Positions 16,466-24,956 of a DNA stretch of 64,000 bases are shown here, one piece after another. The DNA comes from Nonomuraea helvata (lineage in GTDB: Bacteria > Actinomycetota > Actinomycetes > Streptosporangiales > Streptosporangiaceae). Position 1 is the first letter of the stretch. Each line of letters begins with the position of its first letter. The stretch lies in contig NZ_BAAAXV010000008.1 in assembly GCF_039535785.1 (NCBI RefSeq), positions 62,001 to 126,000 of the forward strand, in the 5' to 3' direction. Under the pieces are notes generated by a model. It saw only the letters and a program-made list of their open reading frames with translations. It was not told the origin of the DNA and searched no databases. The position numbers were made by a program, and so were the translations under genes.

Positions 16466-17437
16466 ATGGAGCACGATCTTCCCCCCGTTCTGTCGCTGGA
16501 CATCGGCGGCACCAAGCTCGCCGCAGGTGTGGTCACGGGCGACGGGCGGATCCACGGCTGGCAGGTCGCCCCCACCCGCAGGGAGGAGGGGCCGCTGCCG
16601 GTCCTGGCCAGGCTGTTCGACCTGGGCAGGAAGTCCGTCGCGGAGGCCGGGCTGCCTGATGTGGCGGCCGTCGGCATCTCCTGCGGGGGGCCGCTGGACG
16701 CCGCGGCCGGCGTGCTCGAGTGCCCGCCGCACCTGCCGGGGTGGATCGACGTCCCGGTGGGGCCGATGGCGGCGCAGGAGTTCGGCGTGCCCTCTGTGCT
16801 TGAGAACGATGCCACAGCCGCCGCCCTCGGCGAGTTCCGGTACGGCGCGGGCCGCGGCACCGCCACGATGCTCTACCTCACGATCTCGACGGGTGTCGGC
16901 GGCGGTTCCGTGATCGGCGGACGCCTGCACCGGGGCGCGGCCTGCAACGGCGGCGAGCTGGGGCACGTCATGGTCCGGCCCGGCGGACGCAGGTGCTCGT
17001 GCGGCCGCCTGGGCTGCCTGGAGGCGTACGCGTCGGGCAGCGCCATCGCCGAGCGCGCCCGCGAGGCCGTCGCCGCCGGTCGCGCCTCGTCCCTGTCCGC
17101 GATCGAGCTCCCGACAGCCGAGGACGTCTTCCATGCCGCCGAGGCGGGTGACGCGCTCGCGAGCGAGGTGTGGAACGAGACCACATGGGCGCTCGGCAGC
17201 GCGATCACGGATCTGGTGAACGCGTTCGAGCCGGAGCTCGTCGTCCTCGGCGGCGGCGTGACCCGTTCCGGCGCCCGGCTCCTCGACCCCGTCCGCGCCG
17301 CCGTCGCGCGGGACGCCATGCCTCCCGCCGCCCGCGCCGCCCGCATCGAGCTGTCCCGGCTCGGCGCGGGAGTCGGCGTCGTGGGCGCCGGCGCCGTGGC
17401 CCACGACCTTCTTGCCTCAGGGAAGTCCCATGCCTGA
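16466..17437 (+). CDS. ROK-family sugar kinase
   Basis: A protein of 323 residues; the ATG at 16466 has a GGAGG site and gives the usual ROK start MEHDLPPVLSLDIGGTKLAA (phosphate-binding DIGGTK). The zinc motif CSCGRLGCLEAYASG (CxCGxxGCxE) and the ELGHVMV signature are intact. ROK kinases phosphorylate hexoses or N-acetyl-hexosamines (glucose, GlcNAc, ManNAc, fructose); which one is not readable here. It would activate a monosaccharide freed by the glycosidases of this locus. Its stop overlaps the SIS gene by 8 bases. Confidence 0.92.
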   Translation: MEHDLPPVLSLDIGGTKLAAGVVTGDGRIHGWQVAPTRREEGPLPVLARLFDLGRKSVAEAGLPDVAAVGISCGGPLDAAAGVLECPPHLPGWIDVPVGPMAAQEFGVPSVLENDATAAALGEFRYGAGRGTATMLYLTISTGVGGGSVIGGRLHRGAACNGGELGHVMVRPGGRRCSCGRLGCLEAYASGSAIAERAREAVAAGRASSLSAIELPTAEDVFHAAEAGDALASEVWNETTWALGSAITDLVNAFEPELVVLGGGVTRSGARLLDPVRAAVARDAMPPAARAARIELSRLGAGVGVVGAGAVAHDLLASGKSHA

Positions 17438-18122
17438 CCCGATCCGCTTGCCCACGTCCCGATCGGACGCGGTCCCCACCTCTCGGCGCCCCTCCCTCCG
17501 CGATGGACGCGTAACCGTCCCATCCGAGGGGGCGCGCGTGGTGGCGGCCGAGGGGCCGGCGTCCGTGCTGGCCCAGCACGTCGAGGCCCACGTCAGCGCC
17601 GCGCGGAACGTGGCGGCGCTGCTGCCCGCCGTGGAGGCCGCCGCCGACCTGCTCATCGAGGCGTTCACCCGCGGCGGCACCCTCTACACCCTCGGCAACG
17701 GCGGCAGCGCGGCCGACGCGCAGCACCTCACCGGAGAGCTGGTCGGCCACTACAAGCGCGACCGCCGCCCGCTCCCCGCCGTGACGCTCACGACCGACGC
17801 CACGGTCATGACGTGCATCGCCAACGACTACTCCTACGAGGACGTCTTCGCCAGGCAGGTCAGCGCCCTGGCCCGCCCGGGCGACGTCGTGGCCGCCTTC
17901 ACCACCAGCGGCAACTCCCCGAACGTCGTCAGCGCCCTGGAAGCCGCGCAGACCAATGGCGCGGTGACGGTACTCTTCGGCGGCGGCGACGGCGGCGCCG
18001 CGGCGAAGTTCGCCGACCGCCTCCTCCTAGTCCCCTCCTCCGAGACCCCGCGCATCCAGGAGATCCACACACTGATGCTGCACATGATCAGCGAGAAGGT
18101 CGACGCATGGGCGGCCGCATGA
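17430..18122 (+). CDS. SIS-domain sugar-phosphate isomerase (GmhA-like)
   Basis: A protein of 230 residues with a phosphoheptose-isomerase-type SIS domain: LYTLGNGGSAADAQHLTGEL (phosphate-binding SIS motif), CIANDYSYEDVFARQV and FTTSGNSPNVV. The C-terminal ETPRIQEIHTLMLHMI helix is characteristic of GmhA. In heptose-free Gram-positive bacteria such proteins act on other sugar phosphates, so the neighbouring ROK kinase suggests isomerisation of its product. The ATG at 17430 lies inside the end of the kinase gene, and the stop overlaps the GH38 start, so the three genes are tightly coupled. The first 40 residues are low in conserved features. Confidence 0.85.
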   Translation: MPDPIRLPTSRSDAVPTSRRPSLRDGRVTVPSEGARVVAAEGPASVLAQHVEAHVSAARNVAALLPAVEAAADLLIEAFTRGGTLYTLGNGGSAADAQHLTGELVGHYKRDRRPLPAVTLTTDATVMTCIANDYSYEDVFARQVSALARPGDVVAAFTTSGNSPNVVSALEAAQTNGAVTVLFGGGDGGAAAKFADRLLLVPSSETPRIQEIHTLMLHMISEKVDAWAAA

Positions 18123-20668
18123 AGGGCCGGCGGGCCCCCTTGTCGAACGCCCCCTCCGGCGGCCGGCCGCGCGGACTGCCGAGGGCGCCGAGGCCGGTGG
18201 CCACTCCCGACCGCACCCTGCACATGATCGGGAACGCGCACCTCGACCCGGTGTGGCTGTGGCCGTGGCAGGAGGGTTACCAGGAGGCGCGGGCGACGTT
18301 CTGGTCGGCGATCCACCGCATGGACGAGTACCCCGACTTCGTCTTCACCTGCGACCAGGTCGTCCTGCTGTCGTGGGTCGAGGAGTCGGACCCCGAGCTG
18401 TTCGCCAGGATCCGGGAGCGGGTCGCCGAGGGGCGGTGGGTCAACGTCGGCGGCTGGTGGGTCGAGCCCGACTGCAACATGCCGTCGGGGGAGTCGTTCG
18501 CCCGCCAGGGTCTGTACGGCCAGCGCTACCTGAAGGAGAAATTCGGGGTCACCGCCACGGTCGGCATGAACGTCGACCCGTTCGGCCACAACGCCATGCT
18601 CCCCGCGATCCTGCGCGGACAGGGCATGGACTCCTACTGCTTCCTGCGCCCGGGACCGCACGAGAGCGAGCTGCCCGGCACGATGTTCTGGTGGGAGAGC
18701 CGCGACGGCAGCCGCGTGCTGGCGTACCGGATCCCGTTCGAGTACTGCAGCCCGCCCGGCGAGGTCGCGGGCCAGACCGAGAAGGCGCTCGGCCAGCTCG
18801 ACCGCTCGCTCGGCGACCTGATGATCTTCTACGGCGTGGGCAACCACGGAGGCGGCCCCACCAGGGCGAACATCGACTCCATCCACCGCTACGACAGGAT
18901 GGGCACGTTCGGCGAGCTGACGATGTCCTCGCCGCGCCGCTACTTCGACGAGGTGGCCAAGCGCCTGGGCGAGAAGGGCCTGGCCGAGCTGCCGGTGTGG
19001 CGGGATGACCTGCAGCACCACGCGGCCGGCTGCTACTCCTCGCACTCGGGCATCAAGCAGTGGCAGCGCAGAGCGCAGGCGGCCCTGCTGTCGGCCGAGC
19101 GCTGGGCCGCCGTCGCGGGCCACGACGCACGCGAGGAGCTGGGGCGGGCCTGGAAGCAGGTGCTGTTCAACCAGTTCCACGACGTGCTGCCCGGCTCGGC
19201 GATCGAGCCCGCTTATGACGACGCCCGCGACCAGCTCGGCGAGGCGGTCGCGATCTCGAAGCGGATCATCACCAGGGCGCACAACGTGATCGCCCGCGAC
19301 ATCGGCATCCCGCAGGAGGACGGTACCCAGCCGGTGGTGGTCTTCAACCCGCACCCGTGGCCGGTCACGACCCGGGTCGAGATGCAGTACGGCCTCGCGC
19401 CCACCGGCGTGCGCGTCGTGGACGCCGACGATCATGACGTGCCCTGCCAGCGCACCCAGTCGGTCGCCACCACGGATGACAAGGGACGCGGCGCCACCGT
19501 GTTCCAGGCGGAGCTGCCCGCTCTGGGCTACCGCCTCTACCGGCTCCGCCAGGGCGAGACGCCGTACACGAGCGGCCTGACCGCCTCCGAGCAGCACATC
19601 GAGAACGACGTGCTCCGCCTGGAGATCGACCCGGAGACGGGCTGGCTGGCCGCGCTGCTCGACAAGCGCACCGGCGTGGACCTGGTGGCCGGGGCGGCGG
19701 GCGAGCACACGCAGATCTGCGAGGACCCGACCGACACGTGGGGGCACCGCGTCGTGTCCTACGACTGGCCGGGCGAGGCGATGACCACGACCCGCGTGGT
19801 GCTGCGCGAGAGCGGCCCGCTGCAGGCCCGCATCCGCGTCGAGCGCGAGTGGGGCCGCTCCACGATGGCCGAGGAGTTCATCCTGGGCGCCGGGGACGAC
19901 GCGGTGGAGGTGCGGGTCGAGCTCGACTGGCGCGAGCAGGCGCACCTGATGAAGCTGCGCTTCCCGGTCGCGCTGGAGAGCCCGGTGGCCACGTACGAGA
20001 TCCCCTTCGGCCACCTGACCAGGCCGATCGACGGCGCCGAAGAGCCCGCGCAGTCGTGGGTGGACCTGTCAGGCGCGGGCGCCGGGCTGGCCGTCGTGAA
20101 CAACGCCAAGCACGGCTACGACGTCTCCCCGCCGTCGCCGGGGCGCGGCCACAGCATCGGCATCACCGCCGTGCGCAGCCCGGTCCACGCCTGGCACGAC
20201 CCGCGCCTGCTCGATCCGGACGGCTTCTACTCCTACCAGGACCAGGGGGTGCAGCGGTTCACGTACCTGCTGGTGCCGCACGCGGGCGACTGGCGCGCCG
20301 CCGGGCTCACCCGCCGCGCCGCGCTGCTCGGCTCCCCGGTACGCGCGATGCTGGAGAGCTTCCACGACGGCCCGCTCCCCGCGGCGCGCGGCTACCTGGA
20401 CGACGGCGCCGGCCAGGTCATGGTGACCGCGGTCAAGCTGCACGAGGACGCGCCGCGCGACCTGGTGGTCAGGGCCGTCGAGACCACGGGCCGGTCCGCC
20501 CTGGCGACCCTCGACATCCCGCTGGCCCGGATCAGGCTCATGGCCGACTTCGGGCCGGGCCAGATCCGCACGTTCCGGATCCCGCTCGACGATCCGCTCT
20601 CCGCCGTGGAGACGGACCTGGTCGAGCTGAGCGTCCGCAAGGGCGCGTGCACGGTGGAAGCATGGTGA
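18119..20668 (+). CDS. Alpha-mannosidase, glycoside hydrolase family 38
   Basis: A cytosolic protein of 849 residues. The GH38 zinc site starts MIGNAHLDPVWLWPWQEG (H41, D43), and the catalytic nucleophile is D153 in MNVDPFGHNAMLP. Further family marks are FNQFHDVLPGSAI in the helical domain and a long C-terminal beta region. The family cleaves alpha-linked mannose, for example from N-glycans or fungal mannans. The ATG at 18119 overlaps the stop of the SIS gene; an in-frame region upstream is out-of-frame shadow. It is the last gene of the operon and ends 10 bases before the convergent GH35 gene. Confidence 0.93.
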   Translation: MKGRRAPLSNAPSGGRPRGLPRAPRPVATPDRTLHMIGNAHLDPVWLWPWQEGYQEARATFWSAIHRMDEYPDFVFTCDQVVLLSWVEESDPELFARIRERVAEGRWVNVGGWWVEPDCNMPSGESFARQGLYGQRYLKEKFGVTATVGMNVDPFGHNAMLPAILRGQGMDSYCFLRPGPHESELPGTMFWWESRDGSRVLAYRIPFEYCSPPGEVAGQTEKALGQLDRSLGDLMIFYGVGNHGGGPTRANIDSIHRYDRMGTFGELTMSSPRRYFDEVAKRLGEKGLAELPVWRDDLQHHAAGCYSSHSGIKQWQRRAQAALLSAERWAAVAGHDAREELGRAWKQVLFNQFHDVLPGSAIEPAYDDARDQLGEAVAISKRIITRAHNVIARDIGIPQEDGTQPVVVFNPHPWPVTTRVEMQYGLAPTGVRVVDADDHDVPCQRTQSVATTDDKGRGATVFQAELPALGYRLYRLRQGETPYTSGLTASEQHIENDVLRLEIDPETGWLAALLDKRTGVDLVAGAAGEHTQICEDPTDTWGHRVVSYDWPGEAMTTTRVVLRESGPLQARIRVEREWGRSTMAEEFILGAGDDAVEVRVELDWREQAHLMKLRFPVALESPVATYEIPFGHLTRPIDGAEEPAQSWVDLSGAGAGLAVVNNAKHGYDVSPPSPGRGHSIGITAVRSPVHAWHDPRLLDPDGFYSYQDQGVQRFTYLLVPHAGDWRAAGLTRRAALLGSPVRAMLESFHDGPLPAARGYLDDGAGQVMVTAVKLHEDAPRDLVVRAVETTGRSALATLDIPLARIRLMADFGPGQIRTFRIPLDDPLSAVETDLVELSVRKGACTVEAW

Positions 20669-20678
20669 TCGACGGCGC

Positions 20679-22865
20679 CTACCGGCGGAGGGCGTCCAAG
20701 GGGTGCGCGCGGTAGTCGATCACGGTGGCGTCCAGGATGCGTGCGCCTTCGGCCCCTCGCGCGGCCTCGGGCAGCCAGACCGGTGTCTCCGACGTGAGCG
20801 GATAAATCATGACCTCTACCGTCTCGATGCCGCCCGAGATGTCGATGTCCCAAGGCCCGCCGTTCCAGTACAGGTCCTCCGTGCGGTCGCCGGCGCTGGC
20901 CACCGCCACGTCGCCGACCAGGTCGAGGCGGAGCAGCGTACGCTCGCCGCCCGGCGGCACGGTGATCGTGTAGCGGGCCGCGTGGGCGGCCAGCGTCTCC
21001 GGATCGGGGGCCGAGGCGCGGCCCGGGACGGTGATCGGCCGGGCAGGGGGCGGCGTGGCCTCGGCCGTCCGCACGATCTTCACCGGTGCGGGGACCGCCG
21101 GACGGTCGAGGTGGTGGCGCTCGAACGCGCCGTCCGTGAGGATCTCGACGGTGGCGGGGCCGGTGGTGACGGCGGTCAGCACGCCGTCGGCCTCGACGAT
21201 GTCGGCGTCGGAGATGACGAGCCGGCCGCCCGGCGTCCAGGCCCGCCGGGCGTCGGCCGCGTCGAGGACCAGCAGGCGCAGCCGGGCTCCGTCCGGCGTC
21301 TCGACGGTGAGGAGTTCGCGGCTCGCCGGCAGGTCCTCCAGGATCGCCTCGCCGTCCCGGTCCAGGACCGGATGGCCGCTGACGGAGGTGCCCGCGGGCA
21401 GCGAGAGATGGGCCGGGATCCCGTCCGTCCTCGTCAGGACCAGTACGTCGCCCTCGACGAGGGTCAGCAGGCCGACGGTCGCCCAGTTGATCACGACCCC
21501 GCGGACGTCGAGGTTGACCGGCCAGCAGAAGAACGCGCCGCTCGGGATGTCCACCGGGCGGTGCGGGAAGCGGACGCGGGCCTCGTCGAGCTCGACGTCG
21601 AAGCAGACGTCCCGGTGCGCGGGCAGCGGCTCGTACGGCTGGTGGTTGTTGACGAAGACGAACCCGCTGCGCCCGTCCGAGCGCAGGGACCACCGCAGGG
21701 ACGCCTGGGCGGGGATGGTGGCGTTCATGGCGGCCAGGCGGTCGCCGAACGCGGCCAGGAAGGCGTGCTGGTTGCGCAGCAGGTGGAAGCTGTCGCGGGT
21801 CTGCAGGTGGGCCCCGACGGGGGCGTGGAAGTCGTAGTCGTACTCCGGCAGGTCGTTGGGGTAGCCGGTGGCCTGCGACTCCTGCAGGCCCGGGCGCGGG
21901 TTGGCGCCTCCGGCGTACATGTAGTAGCCCTGCCAGGCCGAGCCGCTGCCCAGCTTGGTCAGCGCGAGCGCGGCGATGTCCGCCCCTTCGAGCAGGGGGC
22001 GGCGGTGGTAGGCGGTGGCCATGCCGCCGCCCAGCTCGCACGTCGCCGCCGGGAAGTCCGGATGCTTGACGCCGCGCTCCCGGTCGCCGGCCAGGTCCTT
22101 GCCGATGCCGGGATCGTCCCACTGGTGGGAGAAGCGGAAGTGGGCGCGGAAGGTGTCGTCCCAGCCGTCGGCCGTGTCCACCCAGAAGCCGTCGGCGTAG
22201 CCGCCGTACAGGGGGAAGACCTCGCCGACGGGCAGGTCGGCGTTGCCCCAGGCGGTGGCCGTCCACAGCGGGGCGTGCAGGCCGGACTCACGGGCGATCC
22301 GCTTCAGGGTGACGAGGTGGCCCGGCTGGTCGTACAGCTCGTTCTCCAGCTGGATGCCGATGATCGGCCCGTCGGGGCCGCACAGCGGTCCGAGCTCCCT
22401 GCCCAGGTGGCCGAACCAGGCCCGGACCTTCTCCAGGTACGCGGGATCGTCGCGGCGGGCCGGGGGAACCCAGTCGGGCAGGCCGCCGTTGCGGACCTCG
22501 CCGTGGCACCAGGGGCCGACACGCACGATCGCCTCGAGGCCCGTGCCCTGGCAGAGGCGGACGAACGCGGCCACGTCCAGCCCGCCGTCGAACACCGGCT
22601 CCCGGTCCTCGCGCTCCTGGTGATGGATCCAGAAGACGTACGTGGACACGACGTCCACCCCGCCCGCCCGCACCAGGCGCAGGGCGTCCCGCCAGCGCTC
22701 GCGCCGCACCCGGCTGTAGTGCAGTTCGCCCGTCACGGGGATCCACCGGCGGCCGTCGCGCCAGAGCGAGCGGTCGGTGAGGGCCAGTCCGGGGCGGGGG
22801 TCCTCGGCGCCGGCCATGGCGGGCCGGGTCTCCGGCCGGTCCCAGGGGGTGTGTCGTACGGGCAT
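20679..22865 (-). CDS. Beta-galactosidase, glycoside hydrolase family 35
   Basis: A protein of 728 residues from the ATG at 22865; a GTG 15 bases upstream is an alternative. The TIM barrel shows PVTGELHYSRV, the acid/base glutamate in GIQLENELY (E176) and the nucleophile glutamate in TCELGGGM (E277). C-terminal beta-sandwich domains follow. No signal peptide is seen, so it probably acts on imported oligosaccharides, removing terminal beta-galactose. It is convergent with the alpha-mannosidase gene and separately transcribed, but its activity fits the same galactose/mannose-containing glycan theme. Confidence 0.9.
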   Translation of the reverse strand: MPVRHTPWDRPETRPAMAGAEDPRPGLALTDRSLWRDGRRWIPVTGELHYSRVRRERWRDALRLVRAGGVDVVSTYVFWIHHQEREDREPVFDGGLDVAAFVRLCQGTGLEAIVRVGPWCHGEVRNGGLPDWVPPARRDDPAYLEKVRAWFGHLGRELGPLCGPDGPIIGIQLENELYDQPGHLVTLKRIARESGLHAPLWTATAWGNADLPVGEVFPLYGGYADGFWVDTADGWDDTFRAHFRFSHQWDDPGIGKDLAGDRERGVKHPDFPAATCELGGGMATAYHRRPLLEGADIAALALTKLGSGSAWQGYYMYAGGANPRPGLQESQATGYPNDLPEYDYDFHAPVGAHLQTRDSFHLLRNQHAFLAAFGDRLAAMNATIPAQASLRWSLRSDGRSGFVFVNNHQPYEPLPAHRDVCFDVELDEARVRFPHRPVDIPSGAFFCWPVNLDVRGVVINWATVGLLTLVEGDVLVLTRTDGIPAHLSLPAGTSVSGHPVLDRDGEAILEDLPASRELLTVETPDGARLRLLVLDAADARRAWTPGGRLVISDADIVEADGVLTAVTTGPATVEILTDGAFERHHLDRPAVPAPVKIVRTAEATPPPARPITVPGRASAPDPETLAAHAARYTITVPPGGERTLLRLDLVGDVAVASAGDRTEDLYWNGGPWDIDISGGIETVEVMIYPLTSETPVWLPEAARGAEGARILDATVIDYRAHPLDALRR

Positions 22866-22922
22866 CCGACCATTGTCCACACCGCCCGGGAAGGCGGAGA
22901 CGGAGGGTCATAGCCTCGGAGG

Positions 22923-23813
22923 ATGAGGGTATTCGTCACAGGCGGCACCGGGGCGGTCGGTCGTCCCACGGTCCCGGCGCTGCTCGCCGCAGGTCATGAG
23001 GTCACCGCGCTCGCCCGCACACCGGAGAAGGCGGCCGCGCTGGAGGGCCAGGGCGCGACCCCCGCCATGGTGTCGCTGTTCGACCGGGAGGAGCTGGCGT
23101 CGGCGCTCGCCGGGCACGACGCGGTGGTCAACCTGGCGACCGCGATCCCGCCGATGTCGAAGTTCATGAGCAGGCGGGCGCAGCGCGACAACCACCGCGT
23201 ACGGGCCGAGGGATCGGCGGCGGTCGTGGACGCCGCGCGCGCCGCCGGGGTCGGGCGGATGGTGCAGGAGTCGGTCTGCCTGCTCTACCGCGACCAGGGC
23301 GCGCGCTGGATCGACGAGGACGCGCCCGTGGACGACTTCCCGATGGCCCGGGGGAACTTCGCCGCCGAGTCGAGCGCGCACCGGTCCCCGTGCGGGGTGG
23401 TCCTGCGGTTCGGCTGGTTCTACGGGCCGGGCGCGGCGCACAGCGAGCAGCTGTTCGACCAGGCCCGCCACCACGTCGGCATGGTGCTCGGCCGTCCGGA
23501 CGGCTTCCTGTCCTCCATCCACGTGGCCGACGCCGCCACCGCGGTGGTCGCGGCGCTCGGGGCCGACGCGGGCACGTACAACGTCGTGGACGACGAGCCG
23601 CTGACCAAGCGCGAGTACGCCGACGCGCTCGCCCGCGCCGCCGGCGCCCGCATGTGGCTGCGCGGCCCCGGCCGGGCCGCCGCGCTCCTCGGCGACCGGC
23701 TCACGTCTCTCACCCGCTCCCTCCGGGTCAGCAACGCCCGCTTCCGCGCGGCCACCGGCTGGGCGCCGCGCTACCCCAGCGCCCGGGAGGGCTGGCGCAC
23801 TGTCACAGCCTGA
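22923..23813 (+). CDS. NAD(P)-dependent epimerase/dehydratase-like protein (extended SDR)
   Basis: A protein of 296 residues with the Rossmann nucleotide-binding motif TGGTGAVG at the N-terminus (residues 6-13) and the NmrA/extended-SDR layout. The usual YxxxK active site is not evident where expected: the region around RGNFAAESS lacks a tyrosine, which suggests an atypical member. GGAGG lies immediately before the ATG. It is divergent from the GH35 gene with 57 bases between starts, and its stop is 21 bases from the end of the convergent DUF998 gene. Substrate unknown. Confidence 0.8.
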   Translation: MRVFVTGGTGAVGRPTVPALLAAGHEVTALARTPEKAAALEGQGATPAMVSLFDREELASALAGHDAVVNLATAIPPMSKFMSRRAQRDNHRVRAEGSAAVVDAARAAGVGRMVQESVCLLYRDQGARWIDEDAPVDDFPMARGNFAAESSAHRSPCGVVLRFGWFYGPGAAHSEQLFDQARHHVGMVLGRPDGFLSSIHVADAATAVVAALGADAGTYNVVDDEPLTKREYADALARAAGARMWLRGPGRAAALLGDRLTSLTRSLRVSNARFRAATGWAPRYPSAREGWRTVTA

Positions 23814-23834
23814 ATGAACGGACCGGCCACGCGA

Positions 23835-24545
23835 TCATGACTGTGGGCGCGGTCGTCCTGCTCGTGATCGCGGCTCGCCAGGTCTCGACGTGAGCAACCG
23901 GAGCGCCAGCAGGGCCAGCCAGGCCCACCCGATGGTCACCGCGGTCCGCTGGATGAGCCCGCCGTAGGCGACCAGCGCGGGGTTCTGGCTGAAGGCGATC
24001 GTGGCCAGGACGAACGCGCCCCCGAACCCGGTGGCGCTGGCGATGGAGTACGCCGCCCACCCGCGCTCCCGCTCCCGTAAGAACCTGACCGCGAACACCA
24101 CGCAGGCCGCGGGCAGCGCCACGAATCCCATCAGCGAGAGGTAGTCGTGCAGCGCCGCGTGCACGCTGCCGTATCCGGTCGCCAGCCCGGGAGTCCCCGG
24201 CGGATAGCCGCTGACCGGGTCGGTGGTGAACACCCCGGCGCAGATCAGCATGGCGCCCCAAGCCCCCACCAGGACCGGCCCCCAGACCGTCGCCCTGGGC
24301 TGAGCGGACGCCTTGAGCGCCCGCCGCAGCCCGGCGGCGAGAGCGAGCGTCAGGAGACCGGCCACGACGAAGTTGACCGCCTGCACCCATCCGTACTCAC
24401 CCAGCGCGAGCGAGCTGACCGGGTGCCGAAGGGAGTCGTAATGGGCGCGGACGGCACCCTGGACGAGGAAGGCGGCGACGAACAGCGGACCGGCGACCAC
24501 CCCGCACAGGAGCAGCCGCCTTGTCGTCCTGTCACTGGAGTTCAT
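23835..24545 (-). CDS. DUF998 family membrane protein
   Basis: A protein of 236 residues starting MNSSDRTTRRLLLCGVVAGP. Six hydrophobic spans and the conserved HPVSSLALGEYGW after the first span mark DUF998, a membrane family of unknown function. A consensus promoter (TTGACA-17-TAGCTT on the minus strand) ends 7 bases before the ATG, so the message is probably leaderless. Two identical-spacing inverted repeats cover that promoter, so the gene is very likely repressed by a dimeric TetR-like regulator. It lies just downstream of the MFS-SnoaL operon on the same strand. Confidence 0.85.
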   Translation of the reverse strand: MNSSDRTTRRLLLCGVVAGPLFVAAFLVQGAVRAHYDSLRHPVSSLALGEYGWVQAVNFVVAGLLTLALAAGLRRALKASAQPRATVWGPVLVGAWGAMLICAGVFTTDPVSGYPPGTPGLATGYGSVHAALHDYLSLMGFVALPAACVVFAVRFLRERERGWAAYSIASATGFGGAFVLATIAFSQNPALVAYGGLIQRTAVTIGWAWLALLALRLLTSRPGEPRSRAGRPRPQS

Positions 24546-24547
24546 GC

Positions 24548-24594
24548 CTGTCAAGCTAGACTGACAGAACTGCCCTGTCAATCCAGCCTGACAG
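24548..24594 (-). promoter_or_regulatory. Promoter of DUF998 gene overlaid by two tandem operators
   Basis: CTGTCA-N8-TGACAG occurs twice, at 24548-24567 and 24575-24594, 27 bases centre to centre. On the minus strand TTGACA (24576-24581) and TAGCTT (24553-24558) form a -35/-10 pair with a 17-base spacer. One repeat covers each element. The same CTGTCAAG word also sits directly upstream of the TetR and MFS starts at 26394-26480. Confidence 0.7.
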
Positions 24595-24608
24595 CATGGA
24601 CCTGTGGT

Positions 24609-24956
24609 TCAGCCGAAGAACCCGACCACACGGTGGATGCGGTCGCCCTCGAACTCCACGACGTCGTAGCCGGTGGCCACGGGCGTGTCCGAGCCAGGCG
24701 CGCCCAGCCGCCAGGTGAACAGCGCCGTGTGGTGGTGGGCGCCGATCAGCGTGCCGAGGCTGAACACCAGATCGCCGAACTTCTCCTGAGCCCGTCCGAT
24801 CGCCTCGGACAGCTCGGCATGACCCCGCAGTCCGGCGTAGTCGGGGTCGGAGTAGACCGAGTCGTCGGTCATCACGGCCTTGATGAGTACGTCACGGGCG
24901 GCGGCGTCCCGCTCGTTCCAGATGTCGAGGTACTTGCCGATGAGGTCGTTGATCAT
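24609..24956 (-). CDS. SnoaL-like (NTF2-fold) small protein
   Basis: A protein of 115 residues beginning MINDLIGKYLDIWNERDAAA and ending DVVEFEGDRIHRVVGFFG, the pattern of SnoaL-like NTF2-fold domains. These include polyketide cyclases, isomerases and many proteins of unknown activity. The ATG overlaps the stop of the MFS transporter gene (ATGA), so the two are made together and are probably under the divergent TetR regulator. It could modify or bind the compound that the transporter exports (inference). Confidence 0.85.
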   Translation of the reverse strand: MINDLIGKYLDIWNERDAAARDVLIKAVMTDDSVYSDPDYAGLRGHAELSEAIGRAQEKFGDLVFSLGTLIGAHHHTALFTWRLGAPGSDTPVATGYDVVEFEGDRIHRVVGFFG